DNA from: HGM04593 sp045634305
GTDB taxonomy: Bacteria > Bacteroidota > Bacteroidia > Bacteroidales > Bacteroidaceae
Length of the DNA: 64,000 nt
Direction: 5' to 3'
Assembly: GCA_045634305.1 (NCBI GenBank)
Contig: JAZQZZ010000017.1
Location: 49,275 to 113,274 of the forward strand
Shown here: piece after piece, positions 1 through 9,124 of the stretch
How the letters are laid out: the number at the start of each line of letters is the position of its first letter
How positions within the stretch are numbered: position 1 is the stretch's first letter
Made by a program: the position numbers and the translations under genes
Notes under the pieces: generated by a model
Told to the model about the DNA's origin: nothing
The model's input: only the letters and a program-made list of their open reading frames with translations
The model's database searches: none

Positions 1-518
1 TGGCAATGAAACCCCTCAATGCCTGCCGGCAGTTCATCGGGCAAAAGGTCGGCTGTGACACCAAAACGGCTACCAGGTGCACAGGGGTTATAGAGTTCTG
101 TTTCAATCTCGGAATATTCGGGGTTAATGCGTATACCGCACGAAATTGCATGGCCGGCACTCTTTGTCAAGGGATAGAAACGCTCATACTGCGAAAGCGA
201 GTTGAACGAGATATGACTGCTGCAACGCATCATCTCATCGAATTCCTCGGCTGTATATGCCGGCGAAAATGCATGCGCACGGCTGCCGAATTCCTCGAAT
301 GCCAAGCGAGCCTCATGTATCGAGCTGGCTGTAACAGAGTTTATATACTCGCGGAATATCGGGAAGCTCTTCCAAAGAGCAAATGCCTTGAAAGCCAATA
401 TAATCTCAACACCGGCCTCGCGCGCAACGCGGCTGATAAGTTCCAAATTACGGCGCAACAGCGCCTCTTCCATCACATAACAGGGTGATGGCACCTTGTT
501 TATCATTTCCTTGTCCAT
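1..518 (-). CDS. nspC: Carboxynorspermidine decarboxylase, 5' part of gene (runs off the left edge)
   Basis: PLP-dependent decarboxylase that converts carboxynorspermidine or carboxyspermidine to the polyamine in the cytoplasm. I read the first 172 codons on the minus strand from an ATG at 518; the rest lies outside the window. The sequence follows the NspC pattern: the PLP lysine is Lys44 in the AFKAF block, followed by TASSIHEARLAFEEFG, FNSLSQYERF and the RINP strand of the alanine-racemase-like barrel. The start codon shares one base with the stop of the upstream helicase gene (TAATG), so the two are probably co-transcribed and translationally coupled. The substrate preference (norspermidine or spermidine series) cannot be decided; spermidine is the usual product in Bacteroidetes. 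Confidence 0.85.
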   Translation of the reverse strand, partial: MDKEMINKVPSPCYVMEEALLRRNLELISRVAREAGVEIILAFKAFALWKSFPIFREYINSVTASSIHEARLAFEEFGSRAHAFSPAYTAEEFDEMMRCSSHISFNSLSQYERFYPLTKSAGHAISCGIRINPEYSEIETELYNPCAPGSRFGVTADLLPDELPAGIEGFHC

Positions 519-2968
519 TATCCTATGATTTTCAGTTTTGCAAATTTAAGCAGCAGTGTCTTCACACCCGCATTCTGGAATTTTATTGTAGCCTTGGCAT
601 TGTCGCCCAAGCCCTCGGTGGCCTGCACCTCGCCCACGCCAAAGCGGTCGTGTTGTACTATGGCCCCCACCGAAACCGCCGAATGGGAAGCGGCAGCAGA
701 GCCTTGACCGTAGCGCTGTACATCGGAGACACGGTAAAGATTCGTGGGACGCGAAGTATATGACGACGAGCCTGCGCCAGCACTGCCGGCTACTGTTCCA
801 TTGCCCCCGTTTCTTTGTTGCCCTGCAGAACGGCTTGCCGTAGCCGACCCGGCAGCGCCGGTGCGGCTGAATTGCGGGCGTCCGTTCTCTTCGGAGCCAT
901 AATTATATGATGAACGCCTGTCATAATTGTTGTTTGTTGCTCCGAACATTCCACCCGAACGGAACGATGGTTGCTGCTGCTGTCTCTGCTGCATCCCGCT
1001 ACCGTTAGGCATTATAATATACGCAGGATTTATCTCCTTTATGAAACAGCTTGGCTCACAGAAGCCGAATTGCCCATATTTATAACGGCTCTTGGCAAAA
1101 GAGAGAATGCAATGATCCTTTGCGCGCGTTATGGCAACATAGAGCAAACGACGCTCCTCCTCCATTTCACGCTGTGATTCACGTGCACCCGAATTCGGAA
1201 ACAGGTCCTCCTCAAGACCAACTACAAACACTGTGGGGAATTCCAACCCCTTCGCCGAGTGGACCGTCATCAACGTAATGCGCTCACCATCGCTATTGTC
1301 TTCATTCTCAAGGTCGGACATCAGCGACACCTCAGAGAGGAAATCGGCAAGAGAGTTATGTTCATTACCCTCTTCAAGATGCATATCCACAAACTCCTCG
1401 ATAGCAGCCATCAGCGCCTCAAGATTCTCCTGGCGCGACTTACCCTCCACACTCATATCGCGGTAAAGTTCCTCACGTATACCGCTCTCCTTCACGACAG
1501 CACGCGCAACCTCAATGGCATTCTTCTCTTCGGCAAGTCTGGCAAAGCCCTCCATCATGCCTGTAAACTGCATGAGCTTGCCAAGTGTACCCTTGTTCAC
1601 GTCAAGCCCGCATAGGAACGGGTCGGCAAGCACCTGCCACAGGCTCATTCCGCGCTCAATCGCCAGGTCTTTCACCTTCTGCACCGTCTTGTCACCAATT
1701 CCACGCGCCGGGTAATTTATTATTCGCTTGAAAGCCTCCTCGTCATCCTTGTTGCATATCAGGCGGAAATAGGCAATAACATCCTTCACCTCCTTACGTT
1801 GGTAGAACGAAAGGCCGCCGAATATACGGTATGGGAATCCTCGGCGTCTGAAGGCCTCCTCGAACACACGCGACTGCGCATTAGTACGATAAAGTATGGC
1901 AAAATCACTGAAGCCAAGTCCCTCGCGGCGACGCAACTCCGAAATTTTGTTTGCCACAATCTCAACCTCTTCCAGATCGGAATATGCAGGATATAGTTCA
2001 AGCGGTGCTCCCTCGCCACGCTCAGAGTATACATTTTTCTTTATCTGCTCACTATTCTTAGCTATGAGACTGTTTGCCGCATTGACAATCATTCTTGTGG
2101 AGCGATAGTTCTGTTCAAGTTTAAAGATTTCCGCGCCACCATAACGCTCGGCAAATCCCAATATATTGCCGATGTTGGCACCACGGAACGAGTAGATACT
2201 CTGCGCATCATCGCCCACCACGCACACAGCCTTGCGTTCCTGTGTCAACTGCCACACAATGCATGCCTGCACATAGTTGGTATCCTGAAACTCATCGACA
2301 AGCACATAACGGAAACGCTCCACATACTGTCTGCGGACATCAGGAAAGTCTCTGAACAGTCGATAAGTATTTACCAGCAAATCATCAAAGTCCATGGCAT
2401 TCGCCAGGCGACAACGTTCGGTATACCTGTTATATATCTCATAGACCGAAGGTATGCGTGCCCTCTTGTCATCATTGCGGAGACCTTGGTCGTTCTCATA
2501 ATCGGACGCCGAAATCAGGTTGCTCTTCGCCGACGAAATGCGCTCGGCAACAGCATTTGGCTTATAGACCTTGTCATCGAGCTGCATATCCTTAATGATG
2601 CTCTTTACAAGGCTACGCGAATCGCTCTGGTCGTAGATTGTGAATTGCGGATCATAACCGATGTGATGAGCCTCACGACGCAGGATTTTTGAAAAGACAG
2701 AGTGGAATGTGCCCATCCAAAGCATTGAAGCAGCCCTCTGCCCCACGCGTGCCGCAATACGCTCCTTCATTTCGTTTGCAGCCTTGTTGGTAAAGGTAAG
2801 TGCCAGAATAGACCATGGTTCAAAACCATTTTCAAGCAGATAGGCAATCTTGTATGTAAGCACACGTGTCTTTCCCGAACCCGCACCGGCAATCACCAGC
2901 GAAGGACCGTCAAGATAACGCACGGCATCAAGCTGCGCACCGTTCAATTCATCCTCGTAGTTTATCAT
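518..2968 (-). CDS. UvrD/PcrA-type superfamily 1 DNA helicase
   Basis: ATP-dependent 3'-5' DNA helicase for repair and replication restart. It is 816 residues from the ATG at 2968. An upstream in-frame start at 3097 would add 43 atypical Cys/Tyr-rich residues and run into the divergent sodB gene, so I reject it. Visible motifs are Walker A GAGSGKT (28-34), the DEFQDT Walker B block, GDDAQSIYSFRGA (motif III), and LLYVAITRAK (motif VI). A Ser/Gly/Gln-rich linker follows, and the protein ends in the compact Tudor-like PcrA tail (VGAIVQHDRFGVGEV). The length is normal for Bacteroidetes PcrA. A possible -7 element lies 25 nt upstream on the same strand. nspC follows with a one-base overlap. Confidence 0.93.
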   Translation of the reverse strand: MINYEDELNGAQLDAVRYLDGPSLVIAGAGSGKTRVLTYKIAYLLENGFEPWSILALTFTNKAANEMKERIAARVGQRAASMLWMGTFHSVFSKILRREAHHIGYDPQFTIYDQSDSRSLVKSIIKDMQLDDKVYKPNAVAERISSAKSNLISASDYENDQGLRNDDKRARIPSVYEIYNRYTERCRLANAMDFDDLLVNTYRLFRDFPDVRRQYVERFRYVLVDEFQDTNYVQACIVWQLTQERKAVCVVGDDAQSIYSFRGANIGNILGFAERYGGAEIFKLEQNYRSTRMIVNAANSLIAKNSEQIKKNVYSERGEGAPLELYPAYSDLEEVEIVANKISELRRREGLGFSDFAILYRTNAQSRVFEEAFRRRGFPYRIFGGLSFYQRKEVKDVIAYFRLICNKDDEEAFKRIINYPARGIGDKTVQKVKDLAIERGMSLWQVLADPFLCGLDVNKGTLGKLMQFTGMMEGFARLAEEKNAIEVARAVVKESGIREELYRDMSVEGKSRQENLEALMAAIEEFVDMHLEEGNEHNSLADFLSEVSLMSDLENEDNSDGERITLMTVHSAKGLEFPTVFVVGLEEDLFPNSGARESQREMEEERRLLYVAITRAKDHCILSFAKSRYKYGQFGFCEPSCFIKEINPAYIIMPNGSGMQQRQQQQPSFRSGGMFGATNNNYDRRSSYNYGSEENGRPQFSRTGAAGSATASRSAGQQRNGGNGTVAGSAGAGSSSYTSRPTNLYRVSDVQRYGQGSAAASHSAVSVGAIVQHDRFGVGEVQATEGLGDNAKATIKFQNAGVKTLLLKFAKLKIIG

Positions 2969-2992
2969 CGTAATATCATAGCCAATAATTTG

Positions 2993-3000
2993 CGAAGATA
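2993..3000 (-). promoter_or_regulatory. Putative -7 element for the helicase gene
   Basis: Reads TATCTTCG, followed by C, on the minus strand, 25 nt upstream of the chosen ATG. It matches the Bacteroidetes -7 box TAnnTTTG with one change. No good TTTG was found at the -33 spacing, so support is partial. Its position agrees with the start at 2968 and not with the longer form. Confidence 0.4.
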
Positions 3001-3072
3001 TGCAAAAAATGGCACAATTGCGAACATCATGTCCAAAACCTTGTTTACATTTTATATCAAAACAATAATAAC

Positions 3073-3690
3073 ATGAGTACATACACCACAGCAACACGCC
3101 CCGGCGTCCAGATGCCGGCGCTCAGTTACCAGACGGGAGCCTTGGCGCCCATCATCAGCCAAGCAACCATCGAGCACCACTACGGCAAACACCTACAGGC
3201 CTATGTCGACAATCTTAACAAACTTGTCACCGGTACGGAATACGAGGATTACACACTGCGTGAGATTGTGGAGCAGGCTCCTCCGGGGCCACTGTTCAAC
3301 AACGCCGGACAAGTACTTAACCACTCACTCTACTTTGAACAGTTCACCCCTGCCGCACCGGGCAACAACCGCCCCACCGGCAACCTCAAGGAGTTTATAC
3401 ATTTCGACTTCGGAAACTTCGAGAACCTAAAGAAAAAGATGGAAGATGCCGCCGCATCGCTCTTCGGCAGCGGCTGGGTATGGCTTGCACAGGAGGAGAA
3501 CGGAAAGCTGTCAATAATAAACTGTTATAATGGAGACACCCCCATTCACCGCCGCATGAAGCCGCTCTACGGCATCGATGTCTGGGAGCACGCCTACTAT
3601 CTCGACTACCAGAACCGCCGCAGTGAACATGTAAAGAAGTTGTGGGAGATTGTCGACTGGGAAGTCATTGAAAGCAGACTGGATATATAA
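3073..3690 (+). CDS. sodB: Iron/manganese superoxide dismutase
   Basis: Converts superoxide to oxygen and hydrogen peroxide in the cytoplasm. All four metal ligands of the Fe/Mn-SOD family are present: His36 (HHYGKH), His84 (LNHSLYF), Asp169 and His173 (IDVWEHAYY). The protein has 205 residues from the ATG at 3073. Met14 would give the family's usual short N terminus (MPALSYQTGALAP), so the first 13 residues may be an extension or a misplaced start. The gene is monocistronic, divergent from the helicase gene and closed by a strong hairpin at 3691. Whether it uses Fe, Mn or either cannot be told here. Confidence 0.95.
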   Translation: MSTYTTATRPGVQMPALSYQTGALAPIISQATIEHHYGKHLQAYVDNLNKLVTGTEYEDYTLREIVEQAPPGPLFNNAGQVLNHSLYFEQFTPAAPGNNRPTGNLKEFIHFDFGNFENLKKKMEDAAASLFGSGWVWLAQEENGKLSIINCYNGDTPIHRRMKPLYGIDVWEHAYYLDYQNRRSEHVKKLWEIVDWEVIESRLDI

Positions 3691-3730
3691 AATAGATGAA
3701 GTTGCTCACGTGTGAGCAACTTCATCTATT
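3691..3730. terminator. Hairpin terminator between convergent genes
   Basis: A perfect 19-bp inverted repeat (3691-3709 and 3712-3730) with a 2-nt centre begins directly after the sodB stop codon. The secreted phosphatase gene converges from the right (its stop is at 3790), so the structure can act in both directions. Confidence 0.8.
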
Positions 3731-3789
3731 AAATCATTGCGTCTTTATATCCAAAGCAACGACGCAGATTGCGCATTATTACAAACCGA

Positions 3790-4833
3790 CTATTTTGCTT
3801 CTTTAATAAGGTATACAATCACAGGCAAGTGATCGCTGTATCCATTGAGCCATACTCCACCGGCATGTGTACGCTTGGTATTACCCTTGTAGCGTCCTTC
3901 CTGCTGGAACATGTAGCTGCGAGAGAAAATCTCAGTCTTGTAAAGTTTCAATGTTGAACGGTCGGGGCCAAGGAGGTTTCCGCTGACAACAACCTGATCG
4001 AACAGGTTCCATTTACCCTTGTATTTGAGGGTACCCATACCCTTTTTGCGCAGGATATTCCACCAAGGATTGTAAAGGTCACTTGCAGCCTTCACCTCTT
4101 CCCTCTCACGCACTGCACCAAGACATGTCTTCATGCTCTTGTTGTCGGGGTCGTCGTTCATATCACCCATGATGAGAACCTTGGTATCGGGCATCTCGGC
4201 CATGATTGAATCCTTCAACTCTTTCACAAGCACACCAGCACGCTCACGCGCCGGTGACTTTGCATAACGCGAAGGCCAGTGGTTTACGATAATGTGCACA
4301 ACCTCACCACCCATCTCACCGCTCACGATAAGAAAGCCGCGCGTCTTGTATGTGGTATCGTTGTCAACGGTAGTATAAGGTGCAAGTTTAGAGTTTATCG
4401 GCTTGAAAAGTTTCGGATTGTAGAGCAATGCGCAATCGACACCACGACGGTCGGGGCCTTCGATGTGAATATAATCCCAACCGCGAGGCGCAAGCACCTC
4501 ATGCTTCACCAAATCCTCAAGCACGCGTGAGTTCTCAATCTCAGACACGCCAACAGCAGCCATACCAACCGGCACCACATCTGTTCCCATCTCATTGAGC
4601 ACCGTTGCCATGTTCTTCTGTTTATTGGTATACTTCAGTGTACCCCACTTGTTCGCCCCATCGGGAAGAAATTCGTAGTCATTCTTGCCATTGTCATGGA
4701 TAGTATCAAAAAGGTTCTCAAGGTTGTAGAAACCAACACTGTAGACCTCATACCTTCTCTGTTCCTGAGCCTGCGCAGTGAACATGACTGCAAAGAGCAT
4801 CGCGAACGCCAACAAAAAACCCTTTTTTCTCAT
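3790..4833 (-). CDS. Secreted endonuclease/exonuclease/phosphatase (EEP) family protein
   Basis: A 347-residue exported hydrolase of the DNase I-like EEP superfamily. Residues 1-23 form a signal peptide ending TAQAQ. The family core is visible: FYNLENLFD near the N terminus (the metal-binding Asn/Glu block), NHWPSR, GDMNDDPDN (catalytic Asp/Asn) and a C-terminal SDHLPV (Asp-His pair). In Bacteroidales these proteins act in the periplasm or at the surface on phosphodiesters such as nucleic acids or lipid headgroups; the substrate here is unknown. The gene is monocistronic, with ilvC divergent upstream and sodB convergent downstream. Confidence 0.85.
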   Translation of the reverse strand: MRKKGFLLAFAMLFAVMFTAQAQEQRRYEVYSVGFYNLENLFDTIHDNGKNDYEFLPDGANKWGTLKYTNKQKNMATVLNEMGTDVVPVGMAAVGVSEIENSRVLEDLVKHEVLAPRGWDYIHIEGPDRRGVDCALLYNPKLFKPINSKLAPYTTVDNDTTYKTRGFLIVSGEMGGEVVHIIVNHWPSRYAKSPARERAGVLVKELKDSIMAEMPDTKVLIMGDMNDDPDNKSMKTCLGAVREREEVKAASDLYNPWWNILRKKGMGTLKYKGKWNLFDQVVVSGNLLGPDRSTLKLYKTEIFSRSYMFQQEGRYKGNTKRTHAGGVWLNGYSDHLPVIVYLIKEAK

Positions 4834-4904
4834 TATGATTGATGTTTATTATTCAACAAAAACTTACTGCTGGTAAAATTAATATAATTTATTGGAAAAA
4901 TTGT

Positions 4905-4935
4905 TTTGTTTTTATCAATTTTACAACTACTTTCG
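4905..4935 (+). promoter_or_regulatory. Putative ilvC promoter
   Basis: TTTG at 4905-4908, a 19-nt spacer and TACTTTCG at 4928-4935 fit the Bacteroidetes -33/-7 arrangement with one mismatch in the -7 box. The implied leader before the ilvC ATG is about 105 nt, long enough for leader regulation, but I see no leader peptide rich in branched amino acids and no clear attenuator. Confidence 0.45.
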
Positions 4936-5050
4936 CGAACCTCTTGAATAAAGCACAGTTATTCAGCAGTCAAGGAAACTTTTTGACAGTTCATAATCAC
5001 AGCTGTCACGTTATATTAATAAGGAGAAACAAACTAAAAAAAATACAATT

Positions 5051-6097
5051 ATGGCACAGATGAATTTTGGCGGCGTTGTTGAGAACGTCGTGACACGCGA
5101 AGAATATCCATTGGCAAAGGCCTTGGAGACATTGAAGGATGAGACTATTGCAGTAATCGGTTATGGCGTACAGGGTCCGGGCCAGTCACTGAACCTACGC
5201 GACAATGGTTTCAACGTAATCGTTGGACAGCGTAAGGACTCAAAGAGCTGGGACAAAGCCGTTGCCGACGGTTGGGTTCCGGGAGAAAACCTCTTTGACA
5301 TTGAGGAAGCTTGCGAGAAGGCTACAATCATTGAATATCTGCTCTCCGATGCGGGACAGATTGCTGTTTGGCCTACTGTAAAGAAACACCTTACTCCAGG
5401 CAAGGCGCTCTATTTCTCTCATGGTTTCGGTATCACTTACAAGGAGCGTACAGGCATTGTTCCACCGGCTGATGTGGATGTCATCCTTGTCGCTCCAAAG
5501 GGTTCAGGCACTTCGTTGCGCCGCATGTTCCTGCAGGGCCGCGGATTGAACTCAAGCTATGCTATTTTTCAGGACGCAACAGGCCGTGCATGGGAGCGCG
5601 TCATTGCACTTGGCATTGGTGTAGGTTCAGGTTACCTCTTTGAGACAACCTTCAAACGCGAGGTTTACTCAGACCTCACCGGTGAGCGCGGTACCCTCAT
5701 GGGTGCCATCCAGGGTATCTTTGCTGCACAATACGAGGTGTTGCGCAAGAACGGCCACACCCCATCCGAAGCTTTCAACGAGACCGTGGAAGAACTTTCA
5801 CAGAGCCTCATGCCACTGATTTCGGAGAATGGTATGGACTGGATGTATGCCAACTGCTCTACCACCGCACAGCGCGGTGCGCTCGACTGGTGGAAGAAGT
5901 TCCGCGATGCAACAATGCCAGTGTTCGAAGATCTCTATAGCGAAGTTGCTGCCGGCAACGAGGCACAGCGTAGCATCGACACAAACTCACAGCCCGACTA
6001 TCGTCAGAAACTCGAAGAGGAACTCCGTGAAATGCGCGAGACCGAGATGTGGCAGGCCGGCGCTGTAGTGCGCAAGCTCCGCCCCGAGAATAATTGA
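5051..6097 (+). CDS. ilvC: Ketol-acid reductoisomerase
   Basis: Second step of valine, leucine and isoleucine synthesis: isomerisation and NAD(P)H-dependent reduction of acetolactate or acetohydroxybutyrate. The 348-residue protein has the Rossmann motif VIGYGVQGPGQ near residue 35, a cofactor loop VIVGQRKDSKSW, the HGFGI block and the knotted C-terminal domain with the Mg-binding DLTGERGTLMG segment. The other ilv genes are not adjacent; ilvA lies 6.6 kb downstream in a separate unit. An AAGGAG sits at 5021-5026, too far (25 nt) from the ATG to act as a ribosome site. A terminator follows at 6123. NADH or NADPH preference cannot be called from sight. Confidence 0.96.
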   Translation: MAQMNFGGVVENVVTREEYPLAKALETLKDETIAVIGYGVQGPGQSLNLRDNGFNVIVGQRKDSKSWDKAVADGWVPGENLFDIEEACEKATIIEYLLSDAGQIAVWPTVKKHLTPGKALYFSHGFGITYKERTGIVPPADVDVILVAPKGSGTSLRRMFLQGRGLNSSYAIFQDATGRAWERVIALGIGVGSGYLFETTFKREVYSDLTGERGTLMGAIQGIFAAQYEVLRKNGHTPSEAFNETVEELSQSLMPLISENGMDWMYANCSTTAQRGALDWWKKFRDATMPVFEDLYSEVAAGNEAQRSIDTNSQPDYRQKLEEELREMRETEMWQAGAVVRKLRPENN

Positions 6098-6122
6098 TTT
6101 CCGTAATCAAATGCATGAATGG

Positions 6123-6155
6123 ATATGACCGGCAATTTGCCGGTCATATTTTTTT
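6123..6155 (+). terminator. Rho-independent terminator of ilvC
   Basis: A 12-bp perfect stem (6123-6134 with 6138-6149), 3-nt loop, then a run of seven T. A MITE-like element begins exactly at the end of the T run. Confidence 0.9.
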
Positions 6156-6299
6156 GCAACGATATAGCAGTTGGTTCAACGTGCTTTGTCATACTGAGCG
6201 TAGCGAAGTATCTAGAAACCGCATTAATAGATCCTTCCTATCGTCAGGATGACAACTTCGCAAAAAAAATGAATCGTTGGTCAACTGTTATATTATTGC
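6156..6299. mobile_element. MITE-like non-coding element, copy 1
   Basis: A 144-bp non-coding element. Its ends are imperfect inverted repeats of about 25 bp beginning GCAA and ending TTGC. The core contains a second imperfect palindrome built on the widespread GTCATNCTGAGCG...GATC repeat. Copy 2 at 57423-57568 has the same size, ends and core. A short direct repeat (TATTTT at 6147 and 6301) flanks it and could be a target duplication, although the left copy is part of the terminator T run. It encodes nothing, so movement would require an enzyme supplied in trans. The divergence from copy 2 suggests an old insertion. Confidence 0.65.
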
Positions 6300-6483
6300 C
6301 TATTTTGTCACATATTCTACACCACATTCCGCGACTGCTACGGCAAAAAATGTTAGAAAAAGTTTACATATCTCCACTTTTTTTAGCAACTTTGTACGAC
6401 TTTAGGGTTGTTGTGCGACACGGTTTCCTCGCACACACGCGCCCACGCAAATAAGTATTTGTAAATTAACTTATTATATTACT

Positions 6484-9099
6484 ATGACCAAATTAACCAA
6501 ATTTGCAGCACTCCTGTTGCTCTGTTTCGTCTCGACAGCGAATGCACAGGAAGCTACAGCCGTTAGAGAAGGAATGGTAAAGGAGCAACCCGCAAGAATG
6601 CTCTATGCCGACACCTTGCTCAACAAGACAAACACAGTGGACAATATTATTCTCATCGACGACAACAACGAGTCCTACACATTCTCCGAAGGACAACTTG
6701 GTGAAGACGAGGATTTCTCGGGCACAACAGCCATGATTTCGTCAAACGACGACTATTTCCTCTCCGAGGTAGGCTACCGTTTCAGTGCAATGCGTTTCCG
6801 CATACGCGGCTACGAATCGCATTACAACAATGTATACGCCAACGGCGTACTGCTCAACGATGCCGAGAGAGGCCAATTCAGCTATGGCATGATTGGCGGT
6901 CTCAACGATGCCACACGTAACAAGGAGGGCGCAACATACACCGAGCACAACAGCTTCGGCATTGGCTCAGTTGGCGGTGCAAGCAACATTAACATGCGTG
7001 CAAGCCAGTATGCAGCCGGCCACAAGGCTTCACTTGTGGGCTGTAACCGCAACTACCTTGCCCGCGTAATGTACACCGGTTCAACCGGTCTCATGCAGAA
7101 CGGTTGGGCTTTCACCGGCTCGGCATCATACCGTTGGGCAAACGAGGGTGTAATCGAAGGTACATTCTACAACTCAGCAGCCTACTTCCTTGCAGCCGAG
7201 AAGAAATTCAACGACAGCCACAGCCTCTCTATTGCCACATGGGGTTCACCCACAGAGCGCGCACAGCAGGGTGCTGCCACCGAGGAGGCCTACTGGCTTG
7301 CCGGCAGCCACTACTACAACCCCAACTGGGGATACCAACAGGGCAAGAAGCGCAATGCCCGCGTTGTAAACTCATACGAGCCTGCAATGGTAATCACTTG
7401 GGACTATGACATCAACGACAAGATGAAGCTGACAACATCACTCTTCGGCAAGTACTCGATGTACAGCACATCGGCTCTGGGATGGAACGGCAACGCAGCC
7501 GACCCACGTCCACACTACTACCAGAACTTGCCAAGTGCAGCCTACGATGTGTGGGATTTGGAATATACCCCAACCGCCGACGAACTTGCCGACTACAACA
7601 CCCGCGTCGACCATTGGACAGCGAGCAAGGCAAACCGCCAGCTCAACTGGGACTACATGCACTATGCCAACCAGCAGGCAAATGCTGTTGGCGGCGAGTG
7701 CCTCTATTATGTTGAGCGCCGTCACAATGACCAGCTAACATTCAACCTCGGTTCATCGCTCAACATCGAGTACAACCGTTATAACAAGGGTACTGTAGGC
7801 CTGCAGCTTGGAACCACCAAGGGCATGCACTACAAGACTATGGACGACCTTATGGGTGCAAATAAATACACCGATATCGACAAGTTCTCTGTTGGCGACT
7901 TCGGCATCAACAGTTCATACGTGCAGAACGACGTAGACAACCCCAACCGTCAGATTGGCGAGGGCGACGTGTTCGGCTACAACTACGACCTTAACGTCAA
8001 CAAGGCAACCCTCTTATACCAGCACCAGTTCAGCAAAGGCATTTTCCACCTCTTTGGCGGTGCACACGTTGACGGCACAACCATGGAGCGCTATGGCCAC
8101 ATGCGTAACGGACGTGCACAGCAGTACTCAAAAGGCAGTAGCGGCGTTGCCACATTCCTCGGTGGCGGTGCAAAACTTGGCATGGTGTTCACATTCAATG
8201 CATACAACATACTTTCTATAGGAGGTGGCTACGAGAACCGTGCACCACTCGCCTACAACTCATTCATTGCACCACGTATGCGCAACGACTTCGTGACAGG
8301 CCTCACCAACGAGGATATTTTCAATGCCGAAATCTCTTACAAGCTCAACGCAGGCCCAGTAAGCGCAAAAATCAGCGGTTACGGAACAATGATCAACCAC
8401 GGCGTGGAGCAGAGCGCATTCTACAACGACCAGGAATCACAGTTCACATACCTTACAATGACAGGTGTAAACAAACTGCATTATGGTCTTGAGGCTGCTG
8501 TTGTCTACAACATAACATCATCACTCTCAATCAACGCCCTTGCATCTGTTGGCAATGCCGAGTACACAAGCGACGCAAACGGTTCACTCATCAGCGAGAA
8601 CGAGGCTGTATGGAAAAACGACCTCGTATACATGAATGGTGTGAAACTTGACGGCACACCACTTACAGCAGCAAGCCTTGGCATTGACTACAACATAAGC
8701 GGTTGGTACTTGAGCGCAAATGTAAACTACTACGACAGGATTTATGTAGATGCATCAAAATATGCACGCCTTGCAGAAGTTGTAGGTGCTCCTGTTATCG
8801 ACGCCACAACCGGCGAGGAGCGCTTGGATATCCCAGAGCAGTACAAGGGTAAGGGCGGTTTCATTGTTGACGCATCAATCGGCAAGAGCATCAGCCTCCG
8901 TGGCGGCAAGAAACTGAACCTCAATCTACAGCTCAGCAACCTCTTGAACAACACCAATATGATTACAGGCGGTTACGAGCAGAACCGTGACGACAGCTAC
9001 GCCGATGGCAGCGAGCGCACATACAAGTTCTCAAAGAACCCATACCTCTACTATGCCAACGCGTTCAACTTCTATCTGAACATCGGTTTCCGTTTCTAA
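6484..9099 (+). CDS. TonB-dependent outer-membrane receptor
   Basis: An 871-residue outer-membrane beta-barrel receptor. A signal peptide (1-22, ending TANAQ) is followed by a short charged segment, a plug-like region at about 80-190 (FRIRGYESHYNNVYANGVLLN matches the receptor plug) and a long barrel ending in the typical C-terminal aromatic residue (NIGFRF). There is no CarboxypepD-like N-terminal domain and no SusD partner, so it is not a classical SusC. The two lipoprotein genes downstream (gaps of 25 and 30 nt) form one operon with it; TonB receptor plus DUF5689 lipoprotein is a recurring Bacteroidetes pair of unknown substrate. The upstream segment 6300-6483 holds no gene, and no convincing promoter was found there. 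Confidence 0.88.
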   Translation: MTKLTKFAALLLLCFVSTANAQEATAVREGMVKEQPARMLYADTLLNKTNTVDNIILIDDNNESYTFSEGQLGEDEDFSGTTAMISSNDDYFLSEVGYRFSAMRFRIRGYESHYNNVYANGVLLNDAERGQFSYGMIGGLNDATRNKEGATYTEHNSFGIGSVGGASNINMRASQYAAGHKASLVGCNRNYLARVMYTGSTGLMQNGWAFTGSASYRWANEGVIEGTFYNSAAYFLAAEKKFNDSHSLSIATWGSPTERAQQGAATEEAYWLAGSHYYNPNWGYQQGKKRNARVVNSYEPAMVITWDYDINDKMKLTTSLFGKYSMYSTSALGWNGNAADPRPHYYQNLPSAAYDVWDLEYTPTADELADYNTRVDHWTASKANRQLNWDYMHYANQQANAVGGECLYYVERRHNDQLTFNLGSSLNIEYNRYNKGTVGLQLGTTKGMHYKTMDDLMGANKYTDIDKFSVGDFGINSSYVQNDVDNPNRQIGEGDVFGYNYDLNVNKATLLYQHQFSKGIFHLFGGAHVDGTTMERYGHMRNGRAQQYSKGSSGVATFLGGGAKLGMVFTFNAYNILSIGGGYENRAPLAYNSFIAPRMRNDFVTGLTNEDIFNAEISYKLNAGPVSAKISGYGTMINHGVEQSAFYNDQESQFTYLTMTGVNKLHYGLEAAVVYNITSSLSINALASVGNAEYTSDANGSLISENEAVWKNDLVYMNGVKLDGTPLTAASLGIDYNISGWYLSANVNYYDRIYVDASKYARLAEVVGAPVIDATTGEERLDIPEQYKGKGGFIVDASIGKSISLRGGKKLNLNLQLSNLLNNTNMITGGYEQNRDDSYADGSERTYKFSKNPYLYYANAFNFYLNIGFRF

Positions 9100-9124
9100 T
9101 GAACTATTTATAAAGAAAAGAATT

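Noticed and set aside
6..488. 160-codon plus-strand frame at the left edge
   Set aside because: The minus strand gives a clear NspC sequence with conserved PLP lysine; the plus frame is its shadow.
6119..6454. 111-codon plus-strand frame between ilvC and the receptor gene
   Set aside because: It runs through the terminator and the MITE-like element; the peptide contains the VILSVAKYLE-type translation of a known repeat, not a protein.
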